A stretch of 64,000 nucleotides of DNA from Pseudomonadota bacterium (lineage in GTDB: Bacteria > Pseudomonadota > Gammaproteobacteria > Burkholderiales > Methylophilaceae). The notes under the pieces were generated by a model. That model worked only from the letters and a program-made list of their open reading frames with translations. It did no database searches and was not told the origin of the DNA. A program made the translations under genes and the position numbers. The stretch is taken from positions 62,001-126,000 of the forward strand of contig JAKOVB010000174.1 of assembly GCA_029782295.1 (NCBI GenBank), written 5' to 3'. This document shows, in pieces, positions 9,943-18,458 of the stretch (within the stretch, counting starts at the first letter, position 1; every line of letters starts with the position of its first letter).

Positions 9943-10755
9943 ATGACTCAAATGCGCGGTTGGCTCATTTGCCTTACGATACTGTGGACCGGCGTGGTCG
10001 CAGCCGAATCCGAAGGAAAGGATGGGCCACGGCCTGCGCACTCGACCGGCCGTTTGATTCAGGAAACTGCCACCGATGCAAAGGACTATGTACTGGCGCC
10101 GCTGCACTGGGATCGGGACAATTGGCTGTTCCTGGGCAGCGCCATTGCGGCCACCGCCGCCGCGCACGCCTACGATCGCGATGTGCGCGACCATTTTCTG
10201 AATTCTCAAAACGCCAGTGGCACGCACAACGGCGAAGATCTTAAAGACGCAGCTTTGCCCCTGGCCGCGCTCATCGGCACCGCCGCCTACGCAGGACTCA
10301 CCCGCGATCGCTGGGGACGCCGTGAGACCTGGTCAATGCTGGAGGCCGCGGGCTTGGGCGGCGTGACGAGTTATGCGCTCAAGTTCGCCGCCGGCCGCCA
10401 ACGGCCAGCGGAAACCCTTGATGTCAATGCCTGGCGCGAAGGCGGAAGCGCTTTTCCGTCGATGCATGTGACCGCCGCTTTCGCCATCGGTGGCGTGCTG
10501 GCGGAATCGGGCAATGACGAGTACCGGTGGGTGCGTCGCGCCCTGGGCTATGGCATCGGCGCCGCCACCGCGTATGAGCGCATCAAACACAATGCGCATT
10601 GGTTATCCGACACCGTCGCTGGTGCGGCCGTGGGACTGGCCTCCGCGCAGTTCGTGATGCATCGACGGGATTCTCAGGAGCGCGAGCGGCTGGGTTCCTT
10701 GATGCTGACGCCCGCCGACGGCGGCCTCATGCTGAACTACCACCGGTCGTTTTGA
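9943..10755 (+). CDS. PAP2-family membrane-associated phosphatase
   Basis: This is a type 2 phosphatidic acid phosphatase superfamily protein acting at the membrane-periplasm interface on lipid phosphates. The 270-residue product has an N-terminal signal or anchor helix. The three-part phosphatase signature is present in order: KFAAGRQRP (K-x6-RP), PSMHVT (PSGH-like) and KHNAHWLSD (with the R/H-H-D arrangement). Candidate roles are undecaprenyl pyrophosphate or undecaprenyl phosphate hydrolysis, or lipid A 1-phosphate processing. Its place between arnA and dgkA suggests polyprenyl-carrier or lipid recycling linked to L-Ara4N transfer. That is inference from context only. Confidence 0.8.
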   Translation: MTQMRGWLICLTILWTGVVAAESEGKDGPRPAHSTGRLIQETATDAKDYVLAPLHWDRDNWLFLGSAIAATAAAHAYDRDVRDHFLNSQNASGTHNGEDLKDAALPLAALIGTAAYAGLTRDRWGRRETWSMLEAAGLGGVTSYALKFAAGRQRPAETLDVNAWREGGSAFPSMHVTAAFAIGGVLAESGNDEYRWVRRALGYGIGAATAYERIKHNAHWLSDTVAGAAVGLASAQFVMHRRDSQERERLGSLMLTPADGGLMLNYHRSF

Positions 10756-10767
10756 CGGAGCCGTACG

Positions 10768-11136
10768 ATGCGACACCTAAAGAACCGAGGGCTTTGGCGC
10801 CGCATCCGGTTCGCGATGGCGGGAATTCGCCATGGCTTGAGAAACGAAAGGAGTTTGCAGACGCAGACGCTCATTCTGGTGGTCGTGTTAATCGCGCTGC
10901 TCATGCTGCGAGCGCCGTTGGTGTGGTGCGCGCTCATCGCCATCACCAGCGCCGCGGTGATTGCCGCGGAACTGTTCAACACCGCCGTCGAGCAACTGGC
11001 GGATCGTTTGCACCCGGAGGAGCATCCTGAGATCCGCATCGTCAAGGACTGCGCTGCCGGCGCCGTACTGGTCACCTCACTTGGAGCAGTCGTTGTCGCG
11101 CTGCTGTTCGTGCTGGAGGTCGTTGCGCACCGATGA
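10768..11136 (+). CDS. dgkA: Diacylglycerol kinase (DgkA)
   Basis: This small trimeric inner-membrane kinase phosphorylates diacylglycerol to phosphatidate. In some bacteria relatives act on undecaprenol. It is 122 residues, the usual size. It shows the conserved AELFNTAVEQLADR and VKDCAAGAVL segments that form the nucleotide and Mg2+ site, flanked by three hydrophobic helices and an amphipathic N-terminus. It lies 12 bases after the PAP2 gene and overlaps the following gene by four bases (ATGA). Beside a lipid phosphatase and lipid A modification genes, it probably recycles lipid by-products of envelope remodelling. Confidence 0.9.
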   Translation: MRHLKNRGLWRRIRFAMAGIRHGLRNERSLQTQTLILVVVLIALLMLRAPLVWCALIAITSAAVIAAELFNTAVEQLADRLHPEEHPEIRIVKDCAAGAVLVTSLGAVVVALLFVLEVVAHR

Positions 11137-11849
11137 AAACATCAATCGTCAGTTTTGCGCTCTGCACGCTCCTCGCGGCCGGCGCTGCGGCGTCGGTCGA
11201 CAAGGTCACTCTGCAGCCCTTCACGGCATCTTACGATGTGGTGTATCGGGGCATCGACGCCGGCAGCACTCATCTTGAACTGAAGCGCGAGCATGGCGAC
11301 CGCTACACGTATACCTCGCGCAGCCGAGCCCATGGCCTGTTTCGTCTTTTCCTGGGCAATGACATTCTCCAAACCAGCACCTTTTCGCTCACGGACGCCG
11401 GCGTGCAGCCGTTGCAGTATCGCGGCGACGACGGCTCAAAAAGCGTCAGCCGGGACATCAGCTACGACTTCGACTGGACTCTCCGCCGCGTCAAAGGCGT
11501 CGAAGAACAGCAACCGGTGGACGTTGCTCTGATCGATGGCGTGCAAGATCCGATGTCGATTCAGATTGCGCTAATGCACGACCTGATCCGTGGCAGAACG
11601 CCGGTCAATTACTCGCTGGTCGACAAAAATGAACTCAAGACTTACGACTACACAAACGAAGGCACCGCACGGATCAAGACGGTGCTAGGCGAGTTGGACG
11701 CCGTCGTTTACGTGAGTCACCGCCGCGGCTCGAAGCGTAAAACGCGGATGTGGTGCGCACCCTCGCTGGGGTTCATCCCGGTTCAGGCCGAACAAACGCG
11801 CGATAACAAGCGCGAATGGCTCATGCAGATGATCTCACTGAAGCGCTGA
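11133..11849 (+). CDS. DUF3108-family periplasmic protein
   Basis: This 238-residue protein has a Sec signal peptide (hydrophobic core ending around AAGAAAS) followed by an all-beta-looking domain with the DUF3108 pattern. Features include a segment FTASYDVVYRGIDAG near the mature N-terminus, a central VALIDGVQDPMSIQIAL stretch and a terminal GFIPVQAEQTRDNKREWL stretch. DUF3108 proteins are periplasmic or outer-membrane-associated and have no settled function; some have been tied to envelope integrity. The ATGA overlap with dgkA and close spacing to the next gene place it in the arn operon, so a role in lipid A or envelope modification is plausible. Confidence 0.75.
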   Translation: MKTSIVSFALCTLLAAGAAASVDKVTLQPFTASYDVVYRGIDAGSTHLELKREHGDRYTYTSRSRAHGLFRLFLGNDILQTSTFSLTDAGVQPLQYRGDDGSKSVSRDISYDFDWTLRRVKGVEEQQPVDVALIDGVQDPMSIQIALMHDLIRGRTPVNYSLVDKNELKTYDYTNEGTARIKTVLGELDAVVYVSHRRGSKRKTRMWCAPSLGFIPVQAEQTRDNKREWLMQMISLKR

Positions 11850-11856
11850 TATCCCT

Positions 11857-12225
11857 ATGAAGCTCTCGGATTTTGCAATTATATCGATCGGCGTGGTGCT
11901 CAATGCCTTCGCGCAGTTGGGACTGAAAGCCGCGACACGCGTCATCGGTCCAATGCGCTTGATACCCCCGGAATGGAACCAACTGCTCAGCGTGTTCGCG
12001 GTTCCGGCGCTGTGGTGGGCGCTGGTGGCGTATGGCGTCAGCGTGGTGGTGTGGATCATCGGTCTGTCGCGAGTGCCCGTGGGACAAGCCTATCCGCTGC
12101 TGTCCATGGGGTATCTCATCAACATTGTCTTAGCCTGGTGGCTGATCGGCGAGATCCCGAACGTCCAGCGCATTCTGGGCGTGTTCGTCATTATGGTTGG
12201 AGTCGTTATGGTGGCCCGTTCATGA
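11857..12225 (+). CDS. Small EamA/SMR-like transporter, ArnE/ArnF subunit of Ara4N-undecaprenyl phosphate flippase
   Basis: This 122-residue protein with four hydrophobic helices resembles the ArnE/ArnF (SMR/EamA-like) subunits thought to flip undecaprenyl-P-alpha-L-Ara4N to the periplasmic side. It lies directly upstream of arnB, with an ATGA overlap. The conserved PVGQAYPLLSMGYL stretch in helix 3-4 is typical of the family. E. coli needs two such genes (arnE and arnF). Only one is present here, so either it works as a homodimer or its partner is elsewhere in the genome. Confidence 0.8.
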   Translation: MKLSDFAIISIGVVLNAFAQLGLKAATRVIGPMRLIPPEWNQLLSVFAVPALWWALVAYGVSVVVWIIGLSRVPVGQAYPLLSMGYLINIVLAWWLIGEIPNVQRILGVFVIMVGVVMVARS

Positions 12226-13364
12226 ACGCCTTTTTGCCTTTCACACGGCCCTCGATCGACGAGGAAACCATTGCGGGCGTCGCCGAGGTGTTGCGCTCCG
12301 GTTGGATCACTTCGGGCCCGCAGGTCAAAACCTTCGAATCGAAACTCAGCGAGTATTTCGGCGGCCGTCCCGTGCGGGCATTCAACTCCGGCACCTGTAC
12401 CATGGAAATCGCCCTGCGCATCGCCGGGATTGGCGCGGGTGATGAAGTCATCACCACGCCGCTGTCCTGGGTGGCGACCAGCAACGTCATCCTTGAGGTC
12501 GGTGCGCGACCCGTGTTCGTCGATATCGACCCGGTGACGCGCAATATCGACCTGGACCGCATCGAAGATGCGATTACTCCTAAAACGCGCGCCATTATCC
12601 CCGTCGATCTGGCGGGACTGCCCGTGGATCGCGATCGCCTCTATACGATCGCCGACAAACACAAGCTGCGCGTGATCGAGGACGCCGCGCAGTCCCTGGG
12701 TTCTCGATGGAAAGACCGGCGCATCGGCTCCTTCGGGGATCTCGTGTCTTTCAGTTTCCACCCCAATAAAAACCTCACGACTATCGAAGGCGGCTGTCTG
12801 GTTCTGAACACCGACGCAGAAGCGAAGCTGGCCGAACAGTATCGACTACAGGGTGTAGTGCGGACGGGCTTCGACGGCATGGATGTGGAAGTATTGGGCG
12901 GCAAGTTCAATCTCACCGACGTCGCTGCGCGAGTGGGCCTTGGACAGCTGCAGCATCTGGAGTCCTTCAACGCCAAACGCCTGGCATTGGCACAGACTTA
13001 CTTCGAGCGCCTGCAAAAGCCGGTGGAGCGTGAATTAGGCGCTTGGCTTCCCGTCCTGGATTTCCAGCAAAGCAACTGGCATATGTTCCAGGTGGTCCTG
13101 CCGGAGCCGCGCATGAAAGTCCGGCGCGCCGCCATCATGGAACAGTTGAACGCGGCCGGCATTGGTTCCGGCGTTCACTATCCGCCCATTCATCTGTTCT
13201 CGCTCTACCGCAAGCAAGGCTGGAAACCGGGCGATTTTCCCCACGCCGAATACGTCGGCCGCAACATCCTGACGTTGCCGCTGTTTCCGCAGATGACGCT
13301 CGCGGACCTGAGCCGCGTCTGCGAAACCTTCATTGCAATTCTGCGGGCGAACTGCCACCAATGA
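12222..13364 (+). CDS. arnB: ArnB, UDP-4-amino-4-deoxy-L-arabinose aminotransferase
   Basis: ArnB is a PLP-dependent DegT/DnrJ/EryC1/StrS-family aminotransferase that converts UDP-L-Ara4O to UDP-L-Ara4N using glutamate. The 380-residue product matches ArnB length. The start MNAFLPFTRPSIDEET is typical of ArnB, SGTCTMEIAL binds the cofactor phosphate, EDAAQSLGS contributes the ring-stacking Asp region, and SFHPNKNLTTIEGG contains the Schiff-base lysine. ATG at 12222 overlaps the stop of the preceding flippase gene and its own stop overlaps arnC, so it sits in a translationally coupled chain. Confidence 0.92.
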   Translation: MNAFLPFTRPSIDEETIAGVAEVLRSGWITSGPQVKTFESKLSEYFGGRPVRAFNSGTCTMEIALRIAGIGAGDEVITTPLSWVATSNVILEVGARPVFVDIDPVTRNIDLDRIEDAITPKTRAIIPVDLAGLPVDRDRLYTIADKHKLRVIEDAAQSLGSRWKDRRIGSFGDLVSFSFHPNKNLTTIEGGCLVLNTDAEAKLAEQYRLQGVVRTGFDGMDVEVLGGKFNLTDVAARVGLGQLQHLESFNAKRLALAQTYFERLQKPVERELGAWLPVLDFQQSNWHMFQVVLPEPRMKVRRAAIMEQLNAAGIGSGVHYPPIHLFSLYRKQGWKPGDFPHAEYVGRNILTLPLFPQMTLADLSRVCETFIAILRANCHQ

Positions 13365-14365
13365 ACAATCCAAGCCCCACCATCAAACTATCGGTTGTCA
13401 TTCCGATTTTTAATGAGGAACCCGGACTGCCACAACTGTTCGAGCGTTTGTACGCCTCGCTCGATGCGCTGCATCTGCCCTATGAGATCATCTTTGTAGA
13501 TGATGGCAGCACAGACCACTCGGTGAGCGCTTTACGAGACCAGTTCGAGAAGCGCCCCGAGGTCACACGCGTCATCATCCTGGCTCGAAACGCCGGGCAG
13601 CACATGGCCATCATGGCCGGCTTTGCCCGCGCGCGCGGCACTTACGTGGTCACGCTCGATGCGGACCTTCAGAATCCGCCGGAGGAGATTGGCCGCATCG
13701 TGGCCGCCATGGATGCCGGCGCCGACTATGTGGGCACCGTGCGCAAGATGAGACAGGACGCCTGGTGGCGCAAAAGCGCTTCCGGCCTCATCAATCGTGT
13801 GCGCGAGCGCACCACGCAGATCCGCATTACGGACCAGGGTTGCATGCTGCGCGGCTATCATCGAAACGTAGTCGACGCGATCAATCGCTGCAATGAAGTG
13901 AGCACCTTCGTGCCGGCGCTGGGTTATGCATTCGCGCGCCATCCCGTCGAGATTGAAGTCGGCCACGCGGAGCGCGTCGCAGGTGAGTCCAAATATTCGT
14001 TCTACCGATTGATCCGGCTCAACTTCGATTTGATGACCGGCTTCTCGGTGGCGCCGCTGCAGTTCTTCTCCATGATCGGATTGCTGACGGCAGTGGCTTC
14101 ATTGTGCTTCGTCTTGATCCTCGCGGTTCGACGCCTGATCGTAGGCCCCGAGGTCGAGGGCCTGTTCACCCTGTTCGGCATCGCATTCTTCCTGATCGGC
14201 ATGTTGCTCCTGGGATTGGGCGTGGTTGGCGAGTACATCGGCCGTATCTATGAGCAGGTACGCCAGCGGCCGCGGTACACGATCGCGGCCGTGATGGAGG
14301 ACGGGATCGAGACGCAGACCGTGCCCGTGTTCAAGATCGAACGTCGCCGCGAGACCGTTGAATGA
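13361..14365 (+). CDS. arnC: ArnC, undecaprenyl-phosphate Ara4FN transferase
   Basis: ArnC is a GT2-family glycosyltransferase that attaches UDP-L-Ara4-formyl-N to undecaprenyl phosphate at the cytoplasmic membrane face. The 334-residue product starts with the GT-A motif LSVVIPIFNEE, has the metal-binding TLDADLQNPPEEI segment and ends with two transmembrane helices (about residues 225-300) and a short basic tail, as in ArnC and related polyprenyl-P glycosyltransferases. The ATGA overlap with arnB fixes the start at 13361. A four-base overlap joins it to the formyltransferase gene. Confidence 0.9.
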   Translation: MNNPSPTIKLSVVIPIFNEEPGLPQLFERLYASLDALHLPYEIIFVDDGSTDHSVSALRDQFEKRPEVTRVIILARNAGQHMAIMAGFARARGTYVVTLDADLQNPPEEIGRIVAAMDAGADYVGTVRKMRQDAWWRKSASGLINRVRERTTQIRITDQGCMLRGYHRNVVDAINRCNEVSTFVPALGYAFARHPVEIEVGHAERVAGESKYSFYRLIRLNFDLMTGFSVAPLQFFSMIGLLTAVASLCFVLILAVRRLIVGPEVEGLFTLFGIAFFLIGMLLLGLGVVGEYIGRIYEQVRQRPRYTIAAVMEDGIETQTVPVFKIERRRETVE

Positions 14366-15321
14366 GCGCGCGCGCCGTTGTCTTCGCGTACAGCGAGATT
14401 GGGGTGCAGTGTCTATCGACGCTGCTAGACAATGGCGTGCAGGTGCCACTGGTTGTTACTCATACCGACGATCTGTATGAGACGCGATGGTTCGCGAGCG
14501 TGGCGGAGCTGGCCCGGGTCCATGGAATCGAGACTCTCATGCCCGCCGAGCCGAACTGCGTTGACGTAATGAACCGCGTACGCGCCGCGCAACCGGACTT
14601 TCTGTTTTCATTCTACTTCCGGCAAATGTTGCGCCCCGAATTGCTGGCACTCGCCCCTCGCGGCGCGTTAAACATGCATGGATCCTTGCTGCCGAAGTAT
14701 CGCGGGCGCGCACCGTTGAACTGGGCCATCGTCAGTGGCGAAACCGAAACCGGTGTGACCCTGCACTACATGGAGGAGCGTCCCGATGCCGGCCCTATCG
14801 TCGATCGAGAAGCCGTTCCAATCCCACCGGATGAGACTGCAATCTGGGTCTTTGCGAAGATGACTCAGGCGGCAGGCCGCGTGTTGAAGCGCGCACTGCC
14901 CGGATTGATCGCCGGCACCGCGCCCGCGCAACCGCAGGATCTATCACAGGGCAGTTACTTCGGGCGCCGCACGCCCGAGGACGGCATCATCGACTGGACA
15001 GCAAACGCCAAACGCATTCATGACCTGGTGCGCGCGGTGGCGCCTCCCTATCCCGGTGCGTGGACAGCGCTTGATTCGCGGCTGATCAAGATCACTCGAA
15101 CGCGCAATGAGGGCGGCTCCGCCGGCGGCCTGCGCGCCGGCCAGCTGCTCGGACTTGAGGATCGGCTGTGGGTCGGCGCTGGAGACGGCAAAATGCTGGA
15201 GATCCTGAGCCTGGAGATCGAGGGCACTGCCACCGACCCGGCGGCCTTCGCACGGGAATTGACCCGACGGAACGATGGCCAGCCCGTCCAACTGACCAGG
15301 CCTTCGAGCCTGCCGCGCTAA
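14362..15321 (+). CDS. arnA: UDP-Ara4N formyltransferase (ArnA N-terminal domain as separate protein)
   Basis: This is a methionyl-tRNA formyltransferase-like enzyme that N-formylates UDP-L-Ara4N with 10-formyl-THF, an obligatory transient modification removed later by ArnD. It is 319 residues, matching the ArnA N-terminal formyltransferase domain (about 300). The catalytic triad region is present: LNMHGSLLPKYRGRAP gives the Asn and His, and ERPDAGPIV gives the Asp. The decarboxylase half is the separate gene at 8887-9930. ATG at 14362 overlaps the arnC stop. Confidence 0.9.
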   Translation: MSARAVVFAYSEIGVQCLSTLLDNGVQVPLVVTHTDDLYETRWFASVAELARVHGIETLMPAEPNCVDVMNRVRAAQPDFLFSFYFRQMLRPELLALAPRGALNMHGSLLPKYRGRAPLNWAIVSGETETGVTLHYMEERPDAGPIVDREAVPIPPDETAIWVFAKMTQAAGRVLKRALPGLIAGTAPAQPQDLSQGSYFGRRTPEDGIIDWTANAKRIHDLVRAVAPPYPGAWTALDSRLIKITRTRNEGGSAGGLRAGQLLGLEDRLWVGAGDGKMLEILSLEIEGTATDPAAFARELTRRNDGQPVQLTRPSSLPR

Positions 15322-15324
15322 AGG

Positions 15325-16224
15325 ATGCACCTCGCGCTGAAAATCGATGTCGACACCTATCGGGGCACACGCGAAGGCGTGCCGCGATTACTCAGCGTGT
15401 TGGATCGACACGGGGTTCGCGCCACTTTTCTATTTAGTTTGGGTCCGGACCATACCGGGCGCGCGTTACGCCGCGCGTTCAAGCCGGGTTTCCTGAAGAA
15501 GGTTCAGCGAACTTCCGTGGTGAGCCACTACGGTCTTAAGACGCTGCTCTACGGCACCCTACTTCCCGGCCCCGATATTGGCCGACGTTGCCGAGAGCAG
15601 CTGCTTGCCGTGCGCGCTGCCGGGCATGAAGTCGGTATTCACTGCTACGACCACATTCGCTGGCAGGACCATGTCGCCACCGCGGACCCCGCCTGGACCG
15701 AACGGGAGATGCGGCGCGCCGCCGACCGCTTCGGGGAAATCTTCGGCGAGCACGCCCAGGTGCATGGCGCCGCCGGCTGGCAGATGAATGCGACCGCTTT
15801 CAATCTCACCGAAGGCCTGGGACTACGATATGCCTCGGACACGCGTGGAAAAGAACCCTTTTTGCCGCTGATCGGAGGGCGCGCGATTCGCTGCCCGCAA
15901 CTACCGACCACGTTGCCTACCCTGGATGAGCTCATGGGGCGCGCGGACATCCTCGATGCGGATCCGGTGGCGCACCTGCTGCAGCTCACGGAAGAAGGAC
16001 CGCCCGCTGGCCACGTCTACACGCTGCACGCCGAGCTCGAGGGAATGAAGCTGCTGTCCGCCTTCGAGCGCCTGTTGGATGACTGGAAAGCGCAAGGCTG
16101 GATGCGGGTTGCACTCGATGATTATTTTGCGCAGCTCGATGTGGATCGTCTGCCCGCCTGTCCCGTTATCGCAGGCGCCATCGACGGCCGCGCAGGCACC
16201 CTGGCCCTCCAGGGCAATACATAG
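15325..16224 (+). CDS. arnD: ArnD, 4-deoxy-4-formamido-L-arabinose-phosphoundecaprenol deformylase
   Basis: ArnD is a polysaccharide-deacetylase (NodB/CE4) family hydrolase that removes the formyl group from undecaprenyl-P-Ara4FN, making the pathway irreversible. The 299-residue product is the usual ArnD length. The metal-binding motif near the N-terminus (KIDVDTYRGTREG) supplies the Asp pair, and EVGIHCYDH supplies the histidine motif. A later HVYTLHAELEG segment provides the family's C-terminal histidine. It starts three bases after the formyltransferase stop. With arnA, arnB, arnC and arnT it completes the L-Ara4N route. Confidence 0.9.
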   Translation: MHLALKIDVDTYRGTREGVPRLLSVLDRHGVRATFLFSLGPDHTGRALRRAFKPGFLKKVQRTSVVSHYGLKTLLYGTLLPGPDIGRRCREQLLAVRAAGHEVGIHCYDHIRWQDHVATADPAWTEREMRRAADRFGEIFGEHAQVHGAAGWQMNATAFNLTEGLGLRYASDTRGKEPFLPLIGGRAIRCPQLPTTLPTLDELMGRADILDADPVAHLLQLTEEGPPAGHVYTLHAELEGMKLLSAFERLLDDWKAQGWMRVALDDYFAQLDVDRLPACPVIAGAIDGRAGTLALQGNT

Positions 16225-16237
16225 CGATAGCGTTGCC

Positions 16238-16885
16238 ATGAGCCAAGAGCGGACTCCTCCTGCCGACGGCTCCGCGGCTGTCGGCGCCTCCACGCTGATG
16301 AGTGAACTGGCAGACACGATCGACGGTGAACGCGTCTACCTCGGCGATGTGCTGGACCGGTTGCACGGCCAAGGTCAGGGCCTGCTCCTGCTGATCCTGT
16401 CATTGCCCATGTGCATTCCGAATATTCCCGGCATCTCGACACTCTTCGGCGCGTTGCTGATCGGCCCATCGCTGCAACTCATGCGAGGCCGCACCACCAT
16501 CTGGACGCCACAGTTCATGCGCAAGTGGACCATGAAAGCATCGAGCCTGCGCGGCGCCTTGCGAGCCTGCGTGCCTTTGCTGCGCAAGGTCGAGCATGTG
16601 GCGATGCCGCGGCTGACGTCACTCACCGAGTGGCCCGCGACCTCATTGATCGGGCTACAGACATTGGTCATGGCGCTGGTACTGATACTGCCGATCTGGG
16701 GCGCAAACCTGATCCCCGGCATCGCCGTAGCGCTCACCGGCCTTGCCATTCTCCAGCGCGACGGCGCGCTGGTCATCGCATCGGCCTGCGTCGCGGTCGC
16801 CGCGCTCGCGTGGGTCTACTTCGGCACGTACTACACCTTCGCCTTCTTCAACCAGCTATGGAAATGGAGCGTCGGTTGGTTCTGA
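16238..16885 (+). CDS. ExoD-like membrane protein
   Basis: This 215-residue protein resembles ExoD of rhizobia, a membrane protein linked to exopolysaccharide production and alkaline tolerance whose biochemical role is unsettled. The start segment LMSELADTIDGERVYLGDVL and the following GQGLLLLILSLPMCIPNIPG hydrophobic stretch match the family. Three or more further membrane helices lie in the C-terminal half. ATG at 16238 is 13 bases after arnD and begins inside no other gene, so it may be the last member of the arn transcript. It is convergent with dedA. Confidence 0.8.
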   Translation: MSQERTPPADGSAAVGASTLMSELADTIDGERVYLGDVLDRLHGQGQGLLLLILSLPMCIPNIPGISTLFGALLIGPSLQLMRGRTTIWTPQFMRKWTMKASSLRGALRACVPLLRKVEHVAMPRLTSLTEWPATSLIGLQTLVMALVLILPIWGANLIPGIAVALTGLAILQRDGALVIASACVAVAALAWVYFGTYYTFAFFNQLWKWSVGWF

Positions 16886-16909
16886 AATGCAAGCGCCTCT
16901 CGACGGCGG

Positions 16910-17578
16910 TCAAACGGGCTGGGATTTCGCCTTGAAGTACCCAATGACCATCGGCATCACGGAAATGACGATGATGGCCAACACCACGGCTTCAAAATTC
17001 CGATGCACCCACGGGATCGTGCCCAGGAAGTAACCCGCCAGTGTCATGGAACCGATCCATAACGCCCCACCCGCGATATCGAACGGGAGGAACTTACCGC
17101 GATAACTCATCCGACCGACACCCGCGACGAAAGGCGTGAAGGTGCGCACGATGGGAACGAACCGCGCCATGATGATGGCCTTCGTTCCATAGCGCTCGAA
17201 GAACGCATGCGTCTTGTCGATGTGAGCCTGCTTGACCAACGCATGACCGCGCACCTTAAGCGCGATCGCCCGGTGACCGAGAAATCGTCCGATGGCGTAG
17301 TTGGTGTTATCGCCAACCACAGCGGCGACAAACAAAATCCCCATCAACGGCCACAACTGCAACACCGCATCGGGATTTCCAGCCGTGCGTGCGCAGATCG
17401 CGCCGGCGGCGAAGAGCAAAGAGTCTCCCGGCAGGAATGGCATCGCCACCAGGCCGGTCTCCACAAAGATGATCAGGAACAAAATGACGTAGATCATCAC
17501 GCCGTACTGGATCACCATGGCATCCAGGTGCTCGTTGATGTGGAGGATGAAGTCGATGAAGAAATGAAGGAGTTCCAT
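16910..17578 (-). CDS. DedA-family (VTT domain) membrane protein
   Basis: This 222-residue DedA/SNARE-associated (VTT) inner-membrane protein has recognisable signatures: PFLPGDSLLFAAGAIC, the reentrant-loop region GDNTNYAIGRFLG, and ARFVPIVRTFTPFVAGVGRM carrying the conserved arginines. DedA proteins include undecaprenyl-phosphate translocases, and loss of some members sensitises Gram-negatives to polymyxins. That agrees with its position next to the arn operon. It is transcribed divergently from the PepSY gene, and the shared promoter contains the same 11-bp repeat seen upstream of arn. Confidence 0.9.
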   Translation of the reverse strand: MELLHFFIDFILHINEHLDAMVIQYGVMIYVILFLIIFVETGLVAMPFLPGDSLLFAAGAICARTAGNPDAVLQLWPLMGILFVAAVVGDNTNYAIGRFLGHRAIALKVRGHALVKQAHIDKTHAFFERYGTKAIIMARFVPIVRTFTPFVAGVGRMSYRGKFLPFDIAGGALWIGSMTLAGYFLGTIPWVHRNFEAVVLAIIVISVMPMVIGYFKAKSQPV

Positions 17579-17665
17579 TGGAATATTCTACCAAATCCAA
17601 GCACCTAAGCCTTATTTTTCAAGCCATTTTCATCACTTCCCCCCGACACTGGCGACCCGCCAGCA

Positions 17666-17681
17666 GCTAAGGGTCGGCTAA
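17666..17681. promoter_or_regulatory. 11-bp direct repeat, second copy of arn/efflux box
   Basis: GCTAA occurs at 17666-17670 and 17677-17681, exactly 11 bp apart. On the minus strand this reads TTAGCC-N5-TTAGC, the same as the sites at 5428-5463. It lies between the divergent dedA and PepSY genes. A TTGCAT/CTTAAG stretch just downstream (17685-17696) could belong to the PepSY promoter. This suggests shared control by an OmpR-family regulator that is not encoded in the window. Confidence 0.5.
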
Positions 17682-17730
17682 TCTTGCATTCTTAAGATAC
17701 AGCCTCTACCAGTCATCGGAGGTTGAAATC

Positions 17731-18051
17731 ATGAAGGCCAGAATTGCGATGCTCCTCCTTGCCGGCATGACACTGACGGCGTGGGCGGATGGGAAAAATG
17801 ACGCGCTACATGCCCACAAGGTGACTGTAACGCTGGTTCAGGCAATCACCGCGGCTGAACACAATTCGGGAGGGCGAGCTGTGCGAGCGAAGCTGGAGAA
17901 TGAGCACGGCGTGCTGACTTATGAAGTGGAAGTGGTCTCGCCAAAAAATGAAGTGTTCGATGTGAAAGTCGACGCGCAGAGCGGCCAGGTGTTGAGCAGC
18001 AAGCTCGACAAAAACGACCATGAGGAAGACGATGATGACGAGAAGCACTAA
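17731..18051 (+). CDS. PepSY-domain periplasmic protein
   Basis: This 106-residue secreted protein has a signal peptide (cleavage near WADGK), one PepSY domain (VTLVQAITAAEHNSGGRAV, then TYEVEVVSPKNEVFDVKVDA) and a very acidic, Lys/Asp/Glu/His-rich tail that could bind cations. Small PepSY proteins often sit in operons or regulons of PhoPQ/PmrAB-like two-component systems and may modulate sensors or proteases. Here the upstream 11-bp repeat links it to the arn and efflux promoters. A strong purine-rich ribosome site (ATCGGAGG) precedes the start. Confidence 0.85.
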   Translation: MKARIAMLLLAGMTLTAWADGKNDALHAHKVTVTLVQAITAAEHNSGGRAVRAKLENEHGVLTYEVEVVSPKNEVFDVKVDAQSGQVLSSKLDKNDHEEDDDDEKH

Positions 18052-18074
18052 GGCGTAGTTTTGAGTTCTTCCTG

Positions 18075-18458
18075 CTACAGCGCGAGCCTGATAATGAACG
18101 CGGCCGCTGCAATCCACATGAGGATAAAAATGCAGGCGGCCGCGCGACTGATGAGGCGCCGACCCGAAAGGCGCTTCTCGGCCTGCTCGCGAAATTCCAC
18201 CATCAATTCCAATGGTATTAACCGAATGGTTAGTAGGATCGCTGCCGGCAATAGAATGAGATCATCGAGGTATCCCAGGACCGGGATGAAGTCTGGAATG
18301 AGGTCGATGGGGCTCAACGCGTAAGCGGCTGTCGAGAGAGCGAGTGTTTTGGCATACCACGGTACGCGCGGATCGCGGCCTGCTAAATATAGTGCGAGTA
18401 TGTCGCGCTTTATAGTTCTCGCCCACGCTTTCAATTGACGTGGAAGTGAGAGCTTCAT
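18075..18458 (-). CDS. DUF1232 (YkvA-like) membrane protein
   Basis: This 127-residue protein has the DUF1232 signature: a cytoplasmic helix with [13 protein letters not shown] followed by [21 protein letters not shown] and a hydrophobic segment. A second hydrophobic helix is at the C-terminus. The function of the family is unknown. I chose ATG at 18458 because it overlaps the stop of the upstream VOC gene (ATGA); an in-frame extension to 18497 reads back into that gene. Confidence 0.8.
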   Translation of the reverse strand: MKLSLPRQLKAWARTIKRDILALYLAGRDPRVPWYAKTLALSTAAYALSPIDLIPDFIPVLGYLDDLILLPAAILLTIRLIPLELMVEFREQAEKRLSGRRLISRAAACIFILMWIAAAAFIIRLAL

